From Terripilifer sp031921685 (GTDB lineage: Bacteria > Pseudomonadota > Alphaproteobacteria > Rhizobiales > Beijerinckiaceae): a DNA stretch of 64,000 bases. Of this stretch, positions 18,011 to 26,803 are shown piece by piece. The notes beneath the pieces were generated by a model. The model searched no databases, was not told where the DNA came from, and saw only the letters and a program-made list of their open reading frames with translations. A program made the position numbers and the translations under genes. The DNA lies in assembly GCF_031921685.1 (NCBI RefSeq), contig NZ_JAPDHU010000004.1:434001-498000 (forward strand), written 5' to 3'. Position 1 is the first letter of the stretch, and every line of letters begins with the position of its first letter.

Positions 18011-18994
18011 TTATTGCTGCGCCAGGGGCGGTAGTTCGATCGCCTTGACCACGCGGCCCCAGGCTTCCCGTTCGGCGGCGATATAGTCGCCGGTTGTTGC
18101 CGGCGTGCCGGCGCCTTCGGTGAAGAAGCCCAGTTCGACGAGCCTGTCTTTCATGTCGGGCATGTCGAGGATGCGCGCGATCTCGCGATTGAGGCTCTGC
18201 ACGACGGCGTTGGGCGTGCCGGCGGGTGCCATCATGGCGAACCAGCCGATCATGTCGACGCCGGGAAGCGTTTCGGCGATCGGAGCGATGTTTTCGAATT
18301 TCGGCATCGGCTTGATCGAACTCACCGCCAGTGGCCTGAGCTGTTTGGATTCGATGAAGGGAACGGCGGAAGTGATCGGCAGCGCGATCACCTGCACGCG
18401 ACCTTCGATCGTGTCCTGAATACCTTGCGTGATCGATTGATACGGCACTTCCACGCTTTGCGTGCCGGCCAGCTTGTCGAGCCAGGCAATGAGAAGACCG
18501 CCGAAATAGCGCGGACCATCGGTGGCGACGGAGAATGTCCGTGGCGCGGCCTTCTGCAGGCTGATGAGTTCTGGCAGGGTTTTCGCAGGGACCGATGGAT
18601 TGACCAGCAGGAAGAATGGGCCTTTCGCGATCATGGCGACAGGCACGAAATCCTTCACCGGATCGTAGGGCAGCGTGGCGAAGGTATGCGGATTGGTGGC
18701 CAGGCCGGCAGTAGTCGCGAACAGAAACGTATAGCCGTCCGGCGTTGACCGCGCGCCGGCCTGGGTGCCGAGGATATTCGCAGCGCCAGGCCGGTTTTCG
18801 ATGACGAATTGCTGTTTCAACTGTGTGGTCAAGCGATCGGCGATAAGTCGCGCGATAATGTCGGGCGTGCTGCCGCCGCTCTGCGTGACGATGATCCTCA
18901 CCGGGCGGTCGGGCCAAGTCTGTGCAGGTGAAGTCTGCGCCGTGACCATACCGGTCAGCGCCAGCAACACGGCAAGCGCGAAACGAAAATGCAT
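18011..18994 (-). CDS. Bug/TctC-family solute-binding protein
   Basis: This 327-residue periplasmic binding protein of the tripartite tricarboxylate transporter family begins with a Sec signal peptide ending near residue 19 (VTAQTS). The family segments WPDRPVRIIV, ENRPGAAN and DGYTFLF are present. It is the first gene of a minus-strand pair with the Rieske oxygenase and is divergent from a LysR gene. No TctA or TctB membrane component lies in the window, so it either pairs with a distant transporter or works in sensing. The ligand is unknown, probably an organic acid or aromatic carboxylate. Confidence 0.9.
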   Translation of the reverse strand: MHFRFALAVLLALTGMVTAQTSPAQTWPDRPVRIIVTQSGGSTPDIIARLIADRLTTQLKQQFVIENRPGAANILGTQAGARSTPDGYTFLFATTAGLATNPHTFATLPYDPVKDFVPVAMIAKGPFFLLVNPSVPAKTLPELISLQKAAPRTFSVATDGPRYFGGLLIAWLDKLAGTQSVEVPYQSITQGIQDTIEGRVQVIALPITSAVPFIESKQLRPLAVSSIKPMPKFENIAPIAETLPGVDMIGWFAMMAPAGTPNAVVQSLNREIARILDMPDMKDRLVELGFFTEGAGTPATTGDYIAAEREAWGRVVKAIELPPLAQQ

Positions 18995-19108
18995 GTTGTC
19001 CCCCTCCCAAGTGACAAACCAAGCGACAAACGGTCAGGCAGCTTTCCCCTCAGCGGCCATCGATCGAACGGGCGGAGGTTGACGAAGTTCATCTATCCAA
19101 GTCAAATA

Positions 19109-19129
19109 TGAAAAATCACCATTTCCATA
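19109..19129. promoter_or_regulatory. Inverted repeat between LysR gene and Bug-Rieske operon
   Basis: Arms ATGAAAA (19109-19115) and TTTCCAT (19123-19129) match at 6 of 7 positions with a 7-nt spacer, immediately upstream of the LysR start at 19140. The dyad size and place fit an autoregulatory LysR site controlling both divergent units. Confidence 0.45.
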
Positions 19130-19139
19130 ATCAAAATCT

Positions 19140-20069
19140 ATGAATATCGAGCACCGTCAACTTCGTCATCTTCTGGCCATCGTCCGCAGCGGCTCGTTCA
19201 GCTTGGCGGCACGAGAGCTACGGATTTCGCAACCGGCTCTGTCGGCCAGTATCGCGCAGCTTGAAGCGAATATCGGTGGCAAGCTGCTCGAGCGTGGGCG
19301 CAACGGCGCCGTTGCCACCACCCTTGGTGCGGCGATGGTGCGGCATGCCGAAATTATCGACATGCAGATGCGACGCGCTGTCGAGGAGGCCGTCCACAGC
19401 CGCGCAGATGCGCAAGGCCCGCTCAATCTGGCGGTGACACCGGTCGCGGCCGCCCATGTGCTGCCGCGCGCCATTGCCGCCGTGAAAGCCGAATGGCCTG
19501 ACGCCGCGATCCATATTCGCGAAACGGTTTTTGCCGATGCCATGCAGGGGCTTTTGCAGGGCAGTTTCGACATCAGCCTCGGCCCGATCGGTGTCTATCC
19601 GTCGTGGAAAGGCGTGATCGAGGAGCGATTGTCGAGCGATACGTTCTGTCTCATCGCTCGCGCCGGCAATGACATCCTTCAGAAGCGCAGCCAGTCTCTG
19701 CGCTCACTGGCGGACGCCCAGTGGGTTTTGCCAAGCGATCAAAGTGCCTATCGCCATCAATTGGAAGCTTTGTTCATCGTCGGCGGTGTGCCTTGGCCCG
19801 TGCGTGCCGTGCTGACGGATTCCATGGTCGTCATCAAGACGATCGTCATGCACAGCGATTGCATCGCCATCATGCCGCAACAACTCGTGCAGCTTGAGAT
19901 CAAGGCAGGCGCGCTCCAGCGCAATGGCCTCAAGGAAGCCGGCACCGTGCGTGCACTCGGGCTCGCTTATGCCGCCGACCGGTCGCTGACGCCTCTGGCA
20001 CAGCGCTTTATCGATATTTTACGCCAACACGCCCGCGCACCGATCTCGAACAAATCTAGCCGTCGTTGA
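19140..20069 (+). CDS. LysR-type regulator beside the Bug-Rieske operon
   Basis: This 309-residue LysR protein starts MNIEHRQLRHLLAIVRSGSF, with the helix-turn-helix around residues 18-40 (AARELRISQPALSASIAQLE), followed by a ligand-binding domain. It is divergent from the Bug binding protein and Rieske oxygenase, which it likely controls. Its stop overlaps the stop of the Ldh-type dehydrogenase by 14 bp on the opposite strand. The co-inducer is unknown. Confidence 0.88.
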   Translation: MNIEHRQLRHLLAIVRSGSFSLAARELRISQPALSASIAQLEANIGGKLLERGRNGAVATTLGAAMVRHAEIIDMQMRRAVEEAVHSRADAQGPLNLAVTPVAAAHVLPRAIAAVKAEWPDAAIHIRETVFADAMQGLLQGSFDISLGPIGVYPSWKGVIEERLSSDTFCLIARAGNDILQKRSQSLRSLADAQWVLPSDQSAYRHQLEALFIVGGVPWPVRAVLTDSMVVIKTIVMHSDCIAIMPQQLVQLEIKAGALQRNGLKEAGTVRALGLAYAADRSLTPLAQRFIDILRQHARAPISNKSSRR

Positions 20070-21114
20070 GCGGTTCGGGCAGAGCGACACCGAGCCGACG
20101 GGCGAGCGCCGCCAATTCGTCCCAAAGCGCTGTTGGCAGCGGAATGCCGTCGCGCTGTCGCCGCATGGCTTCGCGATCGCCACGCTCGCCTGGCATCAAA
20201 ATCTCGGCGAAACCGGCGGCGATCGGTTGATCCTTCACGCCGTCCACCAGCCGCTCGACCTCCCCGGCGAAGGCGCCAGGCGCTAGGAACAGTTCGGGAT
20301 CAAGCGCGATACAGACGCCGTTCTGCACGTGCTCATGCCGGAGCGCTGGATCGTCGAAGGCCGTGTTCAACAGCGGCGCGCCGGCCAGGAGGCTTGCCAG
20401 GCATTCGATCATCAAAGCCATGCCGGCACCTTTCGGGCCACCGACGGGCAGAGGCGTTACGGCGCGCGTCGGATCGGTGGTGACATGTCCGGTGGCATCG
20501 AGCGCCACGCCTGCGGCCAGGGGCGTTCCGGAGAGGCGCGCCTGCGCCAAATTGCCAATGGTGATGGCGGCGTGAGCCATGTCGAGGACAAGGGCGCCGT
20601 TGCCCAGGCGCGGCACGCCGATTGCCAGCGGCGCGGTGCCGACGGTTGCCGCGCGGGTGCCGTGATAGGCCATCAGGGGACGGGACGACGAGAAGGCGAT
20701 GCCGATCAAACCGGCCTCGGTTGCTTGTCGCACATAGAAGCCGAGTGGCCCGGTGTGGGTGCCGTTGCGCAGCGTCACCCAGCCGATGGCATGGTCGCGC
20801 GCCAAAGCGATGGCTTCTTCCATCGTCTTGCGCATGGCATAGAGCCCCGGCCCGCGATCGCCCTCGACGACGGCCAGAGCGCCTTTCTGAAAAAGGACCC
20901 GAATATCGGCATCGGGGCGGCGCAGCCCGTGGCGCATGCCGGCGACATAGCCCGGGACGCGCAGAACCCCGTGCGAGCCAAGGCCGCGCAGATCGGCCCA
21001 GACCAGAACTTCGGCTTCCATCTGCGCCCAGTCCCCCGGCAGGCCCGCCGCTTTAAAGATCGCAGCGGTCATGGTCTCCAGTTCGGCAGCCGCGATTCTG
21101 ATAGCTTTTTGCAA
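20056..21114 (-). CDS. Malate/L-lactate dehydrogenase (Ldh2) family oxidoreductase
   Basis: This 352-residue NAD(P)-dependent oxidoreductase belongs to the family of YbiC, AllD and sulfolactate dehydrogenases. Signatures include DLRGLGSHGVLRVPGY near residue 40, THTGPLGFYVRQA and GGPKGAGMALMIE. I chose TTG at 21114 because GAGGAAACCG stands just before it and the family alignment starts there. An ATG at 21171 lies further upstream without a ribosome site. AllD-type ureidoglycolate dehydrogenases are in this family, so a link with the ureide locus 5 kb away is possible but unproven. Confidence 0.82.
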   Translation of the reverse strand: MQKAIRIAAAELETMTAAIFKAAGLPGDWAQMEAEVLVWADLRGLGSHGVLRVPGYVAGMRHGLRRPDADIRVLFQKGALAVVEGDRGPGLYAMRKTMEEAIALARDHAIGWVTLRNGTHTGPLGFYVRQATEAGLIGIAFSSSRPLMAYHGTRAATVGTAPLAIGVPRLGNGALVLDMAHAAITIGNLAQARLSGTPLAAGVALDATGHVTTDPTRAVTPLPVGGPKGAGMALMIECLASLLAGAPLLNTAFDDPALRHEHVQNGVCIALDPELFLAPGAFAGEVERLVDGVKDQPIAAGFAEILMPGERGDREAMRRQRDGIPLPTALWDELAALARRLGVALPEPLNDG

Positions 21115-21534
21115 TCGGTTTCCTCGGTTTTCCAGCCGATAAGCTTGGTAGATCGACGGGACATCCGGCAAATGTGGTTAGTTGTGGGATACTGCGGTAT
21201 TTAGATTTGTTCAGGCGATTAAGATGGCTTGACAGATGCCGTCCGTATGTTGAGCAATAAGCACCTGATCATACAGTATGATCAATGCCCCTCCGAACGG
21301 CTTGAGCTTCTCAAGGGGATAGCAAGCAAACCGTTGCCAGTAAGAGCGAATTTCCGTGCGGTAACCGTCCGGTAGTGAATCGGTCCTAGCGTTTAATCCC
21401 AGGTTTTATCGTTCCAATTTCCTCCGACGACGGCGGCCTGGTCTGCACGGGATACCGGTTGGCTGAGCAACGGACGGGAACAAGAAGAACGAGTGGCGTC
21501 TACAGCGTGATTGTCTCCGGTCAGGGAGCGCGAC
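21115..21534. other. 420-bp gene-free region with a perfect 19-bp palindrome
   Basis: I find no convincing gene here. The region separates two divergent genes, the Ldh-type dehydrogenase and the c-di-GMP enzyme. It holds the perfect palindrome at 21266-21284 (entered separately), a small hairpin CTTGAG-CTT-CTCAAG at 21301-21315 and an isolated TTGACA at 21229. The space and the palindrome suggest regulated divergent promoters. Confidence 0.5.
21266..21284. promoter_or_regulatory. Perfect 19-bp palindromic operator candidate
   Basis: TGATCATACAGTATGATCA has two exact 9-bp arms around one base. Such length and symmetry are typical of dimeric repressor sites, for example in the GntR family. No GntR-type gene is in the window. 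It sits about 150 bp upstream of the dehydrogenase start and 250 bp upstream of the c-di-GMP gene. Confidence 0.6.
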
Positions 21535-23394
21535 GTGACAAGAGTTGCCAGGGGCATCTTCGTTCCGGTTATCGGACTTTACGTGCTTGGCGCGCTCTAC
21601 CTCCTTTTCACTGAATCGCAGCTTTCGGTCCCGGTTATCGCCCATATCTTGATGGGCTGCCTACTTCTGCTGGCCGTGTGGTGGACGGGCCGGGCAGCCA
21701 TGGGGGAGCAGCCCGCAGCGGATCGGCCCCTGGACGCGGCGTTCAACGATATGCCCCAGGCTCTGGGTCTGTTTGATGCCGGCGGCAATCTGACGGTGTC
21801 CAACCGGGAATTTGCCGAGTTTTTCGACCTTCGCCATGGCCACCACCAACCGGCCGTCCCTTATAATGAGTTGGAGCGGCGGCTCTCTGACGATTTCAAC
21901 ATGCTGGGCATTCTGCGCCGGACGCGTGAACGCATGTTGGCGGGGGATGTCGACTACGCCTACGAGACCCGCGACGACGGGCGTGTCTTGTCGATCACCC
22001 ATCGCCCGACCGAAGGCGGCGGGGCGATCGTGACGTTTCATGACATCACCGAGCGCCGCTTTGCCGATCTGCGCGTCGGCTTCCTGGCCTCTCACGACAT
22101 GCTGACCGGCTTGCTGAACCGCCGGGCTTTTCGCGACAAGATCGAAGCCACTTTGATGGATACTGAAGCGGTAGCACCGGAAATTGCTGTCCTGTTCATG
22201 GACCTCAATGGCTTCAAGGCGATCAATGAGGAGCAAGGGCATCTGGCTGGCGATGCGTTGTTGTGCATGCTGGCCGGGCGGATCAAGACGGCTCTGCCCG
22301 ACAATTGCACGGCCGCCCGCGTCGCGCCTGATGTTTTTGGCGTGTTGCAGGTGGGCACGGAGCAACCGTTGGGAATCTCGACGGTCGCCAAAACGTTGAG
22401 TGAGCGTATCGCGGCGCCGTTGGAGCTGGACGATACGGTGCTGCGCATGACGGCGTCTTGCGGCATTGCCCATCTCAAGGTCGCTCACGCCGATATCGAT
22501 GCCGTCGAGGCGGATGATCTTTTCAAGATGGCCGAACTGGCGCTCAGCCATGCCAAGGATGAAGGGCGGGGCACGCTGCGCATTTTCGAACCGCAGATGG
22601 CGACGACGGCTGACAAACGCCGGCAGATGGAAATCGCGATCCGTGAAGCGATCGCGATGGATTTGTTCGAGGTCTACTATCAGCCCTATATGAACATCCG
22701 CCAGGGCGGCGTCGCCGGTTGCGAGGCCTTGCTGCGCATCCACCATCCCTCGCTCGGGCTGATCTCCCCGCTCGACTTCATTCCCGTGGCGGAAGAGATC
22801 GGTGCGATCGGTGAAGTCGGCGCCATGGTTCTGCGCCGCGCCTGTCAGGCGGCCGTAAATTGGCCACGCGACATCAAGCTTTCGGTCAACGTGTCACCGC
22901 TGCAATTCACAGGCCGCGACTTTCTGCATGACGTCAGCGACGCATTGGCGATGAGCGGTTTGTCCGCCAGCCGGCTCGATCTCGAAATCACCGAATCGGC
23001 CTTACTGGCCGATACCGAGCAAACGCTGACCCTCCTGCACAAACTGCATGCGTTGGGCGTGCGCATCTCGATGGATGATTTTGGCGTCGGCTATTCGTCG
23101 TTCAACTATCTGCGGCGTTTTCCCTTCGACCGGATCAAGATCGACAGGTCGTTCGTCCGCGATGTCGCCAGCCATGAAGATGCGATCGCCATCGTGCGGG
23201 CCGCAACGAGCGTCGCGGCGAGCCTTGGCATGATCGTGACGGCTGAGGGGATCGAGACCCAGGAGCAATTGGATCGGGTGCGGGCAGGCGGCTGCGCCGA
23301 AGCGCAAGGCTATTTCTTCTGCCCGCCGATCCGCGCGGAAAATCTGCCTGGCGTGCTACGAGAGCTTGCCCGCGATACCCGCGCGGTGGCGTGA
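21535..23394 (+). CDS. Membrane PAS-GGDEF-EAL protein, likely c-di-GMP phosphodiesterase
   Basis: The GTG start at 21535 has GGGAG upstream; TTG at 21511 is an alternative. The 619-residue protein has two N-terminal membrane helices (about 8-25 and 32-50), a PAS-like domain (about 67-177), GGDEF (182-347) and EAL (367-607). The GGDEF motif is replaced by Ala-Pro-Asp-Val-Phe (264-268), so cyclase activity is probably lost; GTP-binding regulation may remain. The EAL domain keeps EALLR, NVSPLQF, EITES, DDFGVGYSS, KIDRSF, AEGIET and QGYFF, the residues needed for metal binding and hydrolysis. It likely lowers c-di-GMP in response to a membrane or PAS signal. Confidence 0.9.
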   Translation: MTRVARGIFVPVIGLYVLGALYLLFTESQLSVPVIAHILMGCLLLLAVWWTGRAAMGEQPAADRPLDAAFNDMPQALGLFDAGGNLTVSNREFAEFFDLRHGHHQPAVPYNELERRLSDDFNMLGILRRTRERMLAGDVDYAYETRDDGRVLSITHRPTEGGGAIVTFHDITERRFADLRVGFLASHDMLTGLLNRRAFRDKIEATLMDTEAVAPEIAVLFMDLNGFKAINEEQGHLAGDALLCMLAGRIKTALPDNCTAARVAPDVFGVLQVGTEQPLGISTVAKTLSERIAAPLELDDTVLRMTASCGIAHLKVAHADIDAVEADDLFKMAELALSHAKDEGRGTLRIFEPQMATTADKRRQMEIAIREAIAMDLFEVYYQPYMNIRQGGVAGCEALLRIHHPSLGLISPLDFIPVAEEIGAIGEVGAMVLRRACQAAVNWPRDIKLSVNVSPLQFTGRDFLHDVSDALAMSGLSASRLDLEITESALLADTEQTLTLLHKLHALGVRISMDDFGVGYSSFNYLRRFPFDRIKIDRSFVRDVASHEDAIAIVRAATSVAASLGMIVTAEGIETQEQLDRVRAGGCAEAQGYFFCPPIRAENLPGVLRELARDTRAVA

Positions 23395-23405
23395 GCTACC
23401 GCCGC

Positions 23406-24371
23406 TTATTTTGCCGCCGCGGCCGCCGGAGTGAAGAACTTCCCATAGCGGGCCGCATCGCTCGCCAGCAGTTTATCGAGGGCTTCCGGCGTGCTGCCCA
23501 CAAGGTCAACGCCGAGCGTCGTGAAGCGCTTCCTCTGCTCCGGATCGGCGATCACCGTCGCGAGATCCTTGTTCAGTTTGGCGATGATCGGCTTGGGCGT
23601 CTGAACCGGCGCGAACACGCCGAACCAGCCGTCGAAGTCGACGTCCCCATAACCGGCTTCTTTCATCGTCGGCACATCAGGCATCACCGGCATGCGCTTG
23701 GGGGCGGTGACGGCGAGCGCGCGCATCTTGCCCGATTGCACCAGATCGCCGGATGCATTGTAGAAGCTCATGAAGATCGCCGTGTCGCCACGCATGATGC
23801 TGATGTTGGCTTCCGGCGTGCCGCGATAGGGAACATGCACCAGATTGACGCCGGCCACCTGTTTGAACAGTTCCGAGGCGATATTGCCGGCGCTGCCAAC
23901 GCCCGCGGAGGCATAGTTGAACTGGCCCGGTTTGGATTTGGCGAGGTCGACAAGGTCTTTTACCGTCTTCGGGCCTTCGATCGGCGCGAGCATCACGACC
24001 GGCTGGGAAGCCACTTGCGTAATGCCGGCGAAATCCTTGATCGGATCGAAGTTGAGCGATTGATTGAGACTGCCGATGATCGAATGACCATTCGAGGTCA
24101 ACATGATCGTATAGCCATCGGGCGCCGCCTTGGCGACGCTGGCGGTGCCAGGCAGGCCTGGACGATTTTCGATGACGACGGCTTGCTTCCACATGCCTTC
24201 GAGCTGCGCGCCGAACGCACGCGCAAGAAGGTCGGTGTTGCTGCCGGCGCTAAACGGCACGACGATTCGTACCGGTTGATTGGGGAAGGCTCCGCTTCCC
24301 TGAGCTGCAGCAGGTGCTGCAGCGAATGCACACATTGCAATGCCGATGCTGAACGTCAGCGCGCGGACCAT
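23406..24371 (-). CDS. Bug/TctC-family solute-binding protein beside a two-component system
   Basis: This 321-residue periplasmic protein has a signal peptide ending in AAAPAAAQG, the FPNQPVRIVVPFSAGSNTD opening, ENRPGLPGT and DGYTIML of the Bug family. No TctAB genes adjoin it. Its start lies 82 nt downstream of a terminator-like hairpin on its own strand and it is divergent from a NarL-type kinase/regulator pair, so it may be controlled by, or act as a sensor partner for, that system. The ligand is unknown. Confidence 0.9.
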   Translation of the reverse strand: MVRALTFSIGIAMCAFAAAPAAAQGSGAFPNQPVRIVVPFSAGSNTDLLARAFGAQLEGMWKQAVVIENRPGLPGTASVAKAAPDGYTIMLTSNGHSIIGSLNQSLNFDPIKDFAGITQVASQPVVMLAPIEGPKTVKDLVDLAKSKPGQFNYASAGVGSAGNIASELFKQVAGVNLVHVPYRGTPEANISIMRGDTAIFMSFYNASGDLVQSGKMRALAVTAPKRMPVMPDVPTMKEAGYGDVDFDGWFGVFAPVQTPKPIIAKLNKDLATVIADPEQRKRFTTLGVDLVGSTPEALDKLLASDAARYGKFFTPAAAAAK

Positions 24372-24452
24372 ATGTCCCTCCCTGGATACCGATCTCCCGA
24401 TATCAAAGGTCGCACGGCGATGAAGTCTTTGGAAGAGTGGAGAGAATAAAAA

Positions 24453-24477
24453 ATGCCCCGGCTGAGCGCCGGGGCAT
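24453..24477 (-). terminator. Intrinsic terminator in the leader of the Bug protein gene (possible attenuator)
   Basis: A perfect 10-bp stem (ATGCCCCGGC / GCCGGGGCAT) with a TGAGC loop is followed on the minus strand by six T residues. It lies upstream of the minus-strand gene at 23406-24371, not downstream of any visible minus-strand gene. It must therefore end either an unrecognised short RNA or the leader of the binding-protein mRNA. Confidence 0.75.
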
Positions 24478-24562
24478 TGATCGCCAATATTGCTCCCAAT
24501 ACAGAACTGGTGCTCGGAAATGTGGTTGAAATACAGGGAGAAGCTGATGCCGTCGTGTGCGA

Positions 24563-24628
24563 AAAGTCACATACATGCGTGACCAAAGTCACTTGAGGTG
24601 CAATGTTTTGCAAATGCAATGATTTGCA
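24563..24628. promoter_or_regulatory. Tandem operator array between Bug gene and two-component genes
   Basis: Two repeat classes lie side by side. AAAGTCAC occurs at 24563-24570 and again at 24585-24592, one copy being part of a GTCAC/GTGAC inverted pair. TGCAATGTTTTGCA (24599-24612) and TGCAATGATTTGCA (24615-24628) are 14-bp dyads (arms TGCAA/TTGCA) repeated with a 16-bp period, 39 bp upstream of the kinase start. The layout fits cooperative binding by the adjacent NarL-type response regulator or by another dimeric factor. Confidence 0.55.
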
Positions 24629-24666
24629 GTTGTTCTTTGCCGCATCTTTGATAGGTGAATGCAGGC

Positions 24667-26124
24667 ATGAGCGAAGCCACGACCGCACTCGCCATCGATA
24701 GTCTGCTGCGTGAAGATCTCATCGGTCTCGCCACACTCTCGGCTGATCTCGATGTCGTCTCCCGTCGCGGTCATCTCAGCGCATGGCTGCCCGTCGGCGG
24801 CTCTTGTCTGCAAAGCATGCCACTCTTCGGTCTTAAGGACGAGATGCTCGACATGCAGCGTACGGGATCGATCCTGTCTCTGCCGACATTGCATCTCGAC
24901 GAAGTGAGTACCGAAAATCCGGTGGCGATTTCGATCCTGTGGGATGGCAGAGCCGGCGCTTACACCGTGTTGACCTTCCCCGATCGTGGCGCCGGTCAGA
25001 TCGAGCAATTGCTCGAAGGCGAACGGCGCAGCAAGCAGGTTGCCGAAGAGCAGATGGCCGCCGAACGCCAAGCCGCCCGTCGCGGCGAGGCGCGCTATCG
25101 CGACATCGTCGAAACCAGTAGCGACTTCGTCGTCCGCCTCGACGACACCCTGGCCGTGACCTTTGCCAACCAGCGTCTGCGCGAATTTCTTGGACGCGAT
25201 GAAGGCGCTCTGCTGGGCCGATCCATCGATCATCTGCTCGGCGGGGCGCAGGAGCCTGGATGGACGCGTCTCCTCGAAGCGGAGCGTCCACGTGACGAGG
25301 CCGTGTCTTTCGAAGCGGAGGCTCATTCCACGGCGGCCGCATCCGTCTGGATATGGTGGAGCGTCAATTGGCTGCCGGGGGAGGGGGCACCGGGAGAATT
25401 TCAGGCGATTGGCCGCGACGTGACGCTGCTGCGCCAGTTGCGCGCCCATGTGCAGAAGGCCCACGAGGAGGCGCGGTCGGTGGCGATCGTCCGCGAACGG
25501 CTGCGCATCGCCCGCGATCTGCACGACACGCTGGTGCAATCGATGGTGACGGTGCTGGCGCAGCTCCGTCTCGCCCGCCGGCTCGTTATCAGCCGCCCGG
25601 ACGATCTGCCGGAGGAATTGGCCACCGCCGAGGCCGGCGTGGAGAAGGGGCTGAACGAGGCGCGCAATGCCCTCACCCAGGTCCGCCTGCAACTCGTCGA
25701 CGAGGAGCGGCTGGGCGGCGCCCTGCAGCGCCTGAGCGAGCGGGTGGCGCGCCGCTCCGGCCTCGACTTCGCTTTGGCGGTCGATCCGGACTGCGCGGAT
25801 ATGGCCGGCCCTTCCGCGGAAGCCATTTTTCGGATCGCGGAGGAAGCGGCACGCAACGTGGAAATTCATGCCTGTGCGCGAAATCTGCGGATCGCGGTAC
25901 GGCGTGAGAATGACGGGGTGGACGCGGCGGAGCGGATCCATGTCGAGATCGCCGATGACGGGATCGGCTTCGATCCGGCATTGGTACCGACCCGGCACTT
26001 CGGTATCATTGGCATGAAGGAACAGGTCGCCCTGCGCGGCGGAGAATTCGACATCTGGAGCAAACCGGGGCAGGGCGTGCGTCTGACCCTGTCCATTCCA
26101 GTCGACAGCAAAATGGAACGCTGA
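24667..26124 (+). CDS. NarL-family sensor histidine kinase, soluble, PAS domain
   Basis: This 485-residue kinase has no membrane helix. The order is an N-terminal region of unknown fold (1-110) possibly sensing a ligand, a coiled linker, PAS (about 140-255), HisKA_3 with RERLRIARDLHDTLVQ (phospho-acceptor His286) and a HATPase with EEAARNVEIHA and DDGIGFD. The family normally works with LuxR-type regulators, and one follows after a 1-nt gap. ATG at 24667 was chosen; GTG at 24655 is possible. Tandem dyads upstream suggest autoregulation. The signal is unknown and is probably cytoplasmic. Confidence 0.9.
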   Translation: MSEATTALAIDSLLREDLIGLATLSADLDVVSRRGHLSAWLPVGGSCLQSMPLFGLKDEMLDMQRTGSILSLPTLHLDEVSTENPVAISILWDGRAGAYTVLTFPDRGAGQIEQLLEGERRSKQVAEEQMAAERQAARRGEARYRDIVETSSDFVVRLDDTLAVTFANQRLREFLGRDEGALLGRSIDHLLGGAQEPGWTRLLEAERPRDEAVSFEAEAHSTAAASVWIWWSVNWLPGEGAPGEFQAIGRDVTLLRQLRAHVQKAHEEARSVAIVRERLRIARDLHDTLVQSMVTVLAQLRLARRLVISRPDDLPEELATAEAGVEKGLNEARNALTQVRLQLVDEERLGGALQRLSERVARRSGLDFALAVDPDCADMAGPSAEAIFRIAEEAARNVEIHACARNLRIAVRRENDGVDAAERIHVEIADDGIGFDPALVPTRHFGIIGMKEQVALRGGEFDIWSKPGQGVRLTLSIPVDSKMER

Positions 26125-26125
26125 G

Positions 26126-26794
26126 ATGAATGCCCAAACCTCGCGCATCCGCGTCATGTTGGTCGAGGACCAAACCTTGCTGCGGCGCGCCTTCGCGAAA
26201 TTGCTGTCGCTGGAAGAGGACATCGAAATTGCAGCGGAAGCAGCCGATGGCGAAGAAGCCATTCGCATGGCGCGTGCCCATCGGCCTGACGTCATTCTGA
26301 TGGATCTGCAGATGCCGCGCCTCGATGGCATCGCGGCGACCCGCCGGATCATCGCCGATTTGCCAGACACCCATGTGATCGTGTTGACGACGTTCGAAGA
26401 TGACGAGCAAATCTTCAACGCGATCAACGCCGGCGCCGCCGGCTATCTGTTGAAGGATTCGCGCGAGGCGGAAATCATCGAAGCGATCCGCGTAGCGGCG
26501 AAGGGCGCGTCGGCGCTGTCGCCGCGCATTGCCCATAAGCTGCTGACCGCCTTCAAGACGATGAACGCGCCCGATCCGGATCAACCGGTCGTGGCCGACG
26601 GCAACGATCTGACTGATCGCGAGGCTGGTATTCTGGCTCTGCTCGTGGCCGGCAAGAGCAATCGCGAAATCGCCGACGAATTGTCCCTGGCGGAAGGGAC
26701 GATCAAGAATTATGTCAGCCGCATCCTCTCCAAACATGATGCGCGCAGCCGCACGGAGCTGGTCGCCCGTTCGCTCCGTCGGCCGACACGTTAA
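26126..26794 (+). CDS. NarL/LuxR-type response regulator
   Basis: This 222-residue regulator has a receiver domain with acidic Glu14/Asp15, phospho-acceptor Asp60 (VILMDLQMPRLDG) and a conserved late Lys in LLKDS. A C-terminal LuxR helix-turn-helix follows (LTDREAGILALLVAGKSNREIADELSLAEGTIKNYVS, about residues 155-192, quoted by span). The gene starts one base after the kinase stop and forms the second half of the pair. Likely targets are its own promoter and the divergent Bug-type binding protein. Confidence 0.93.
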   Translation: MNAQTSRIRVMLVEDQTLLRRAFAKLLSLEEDIEIAAEAADGEEAIRMARAHRPDVILMDLQMPRLDGIAATRRIIADLPDTHVIVLTTFEDDEQIFNAINAGAAGYLLKDSREAEIIEAIRVAAKGASALSPRIAHKLLTAFKTMNAPDPDQPVVADGNDLTDREAGILALLVAGKSNREIADELSLAEGTIKNYVSRILSKHDARSRTELVARSLRRPTR

Positions 26795-26803
26795 CGCAAC
26801 CTG

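Noticed and set aside
16929..19022. One continuous 697-codon minus-strand frame covering the Rieske oxygenase and running into the binding-protein region
   Set aside because: Only the part from 17996 onward has family sequence. The upstream part lies in another frame of the Bug protein gene, which has a signal peptide and its own start.
24453..24596. 47-codon plus-strand frame starting inside the terminator hairpin
   Set aside because: No ribosome site, start codon within the stem, and no recognisable peptide.
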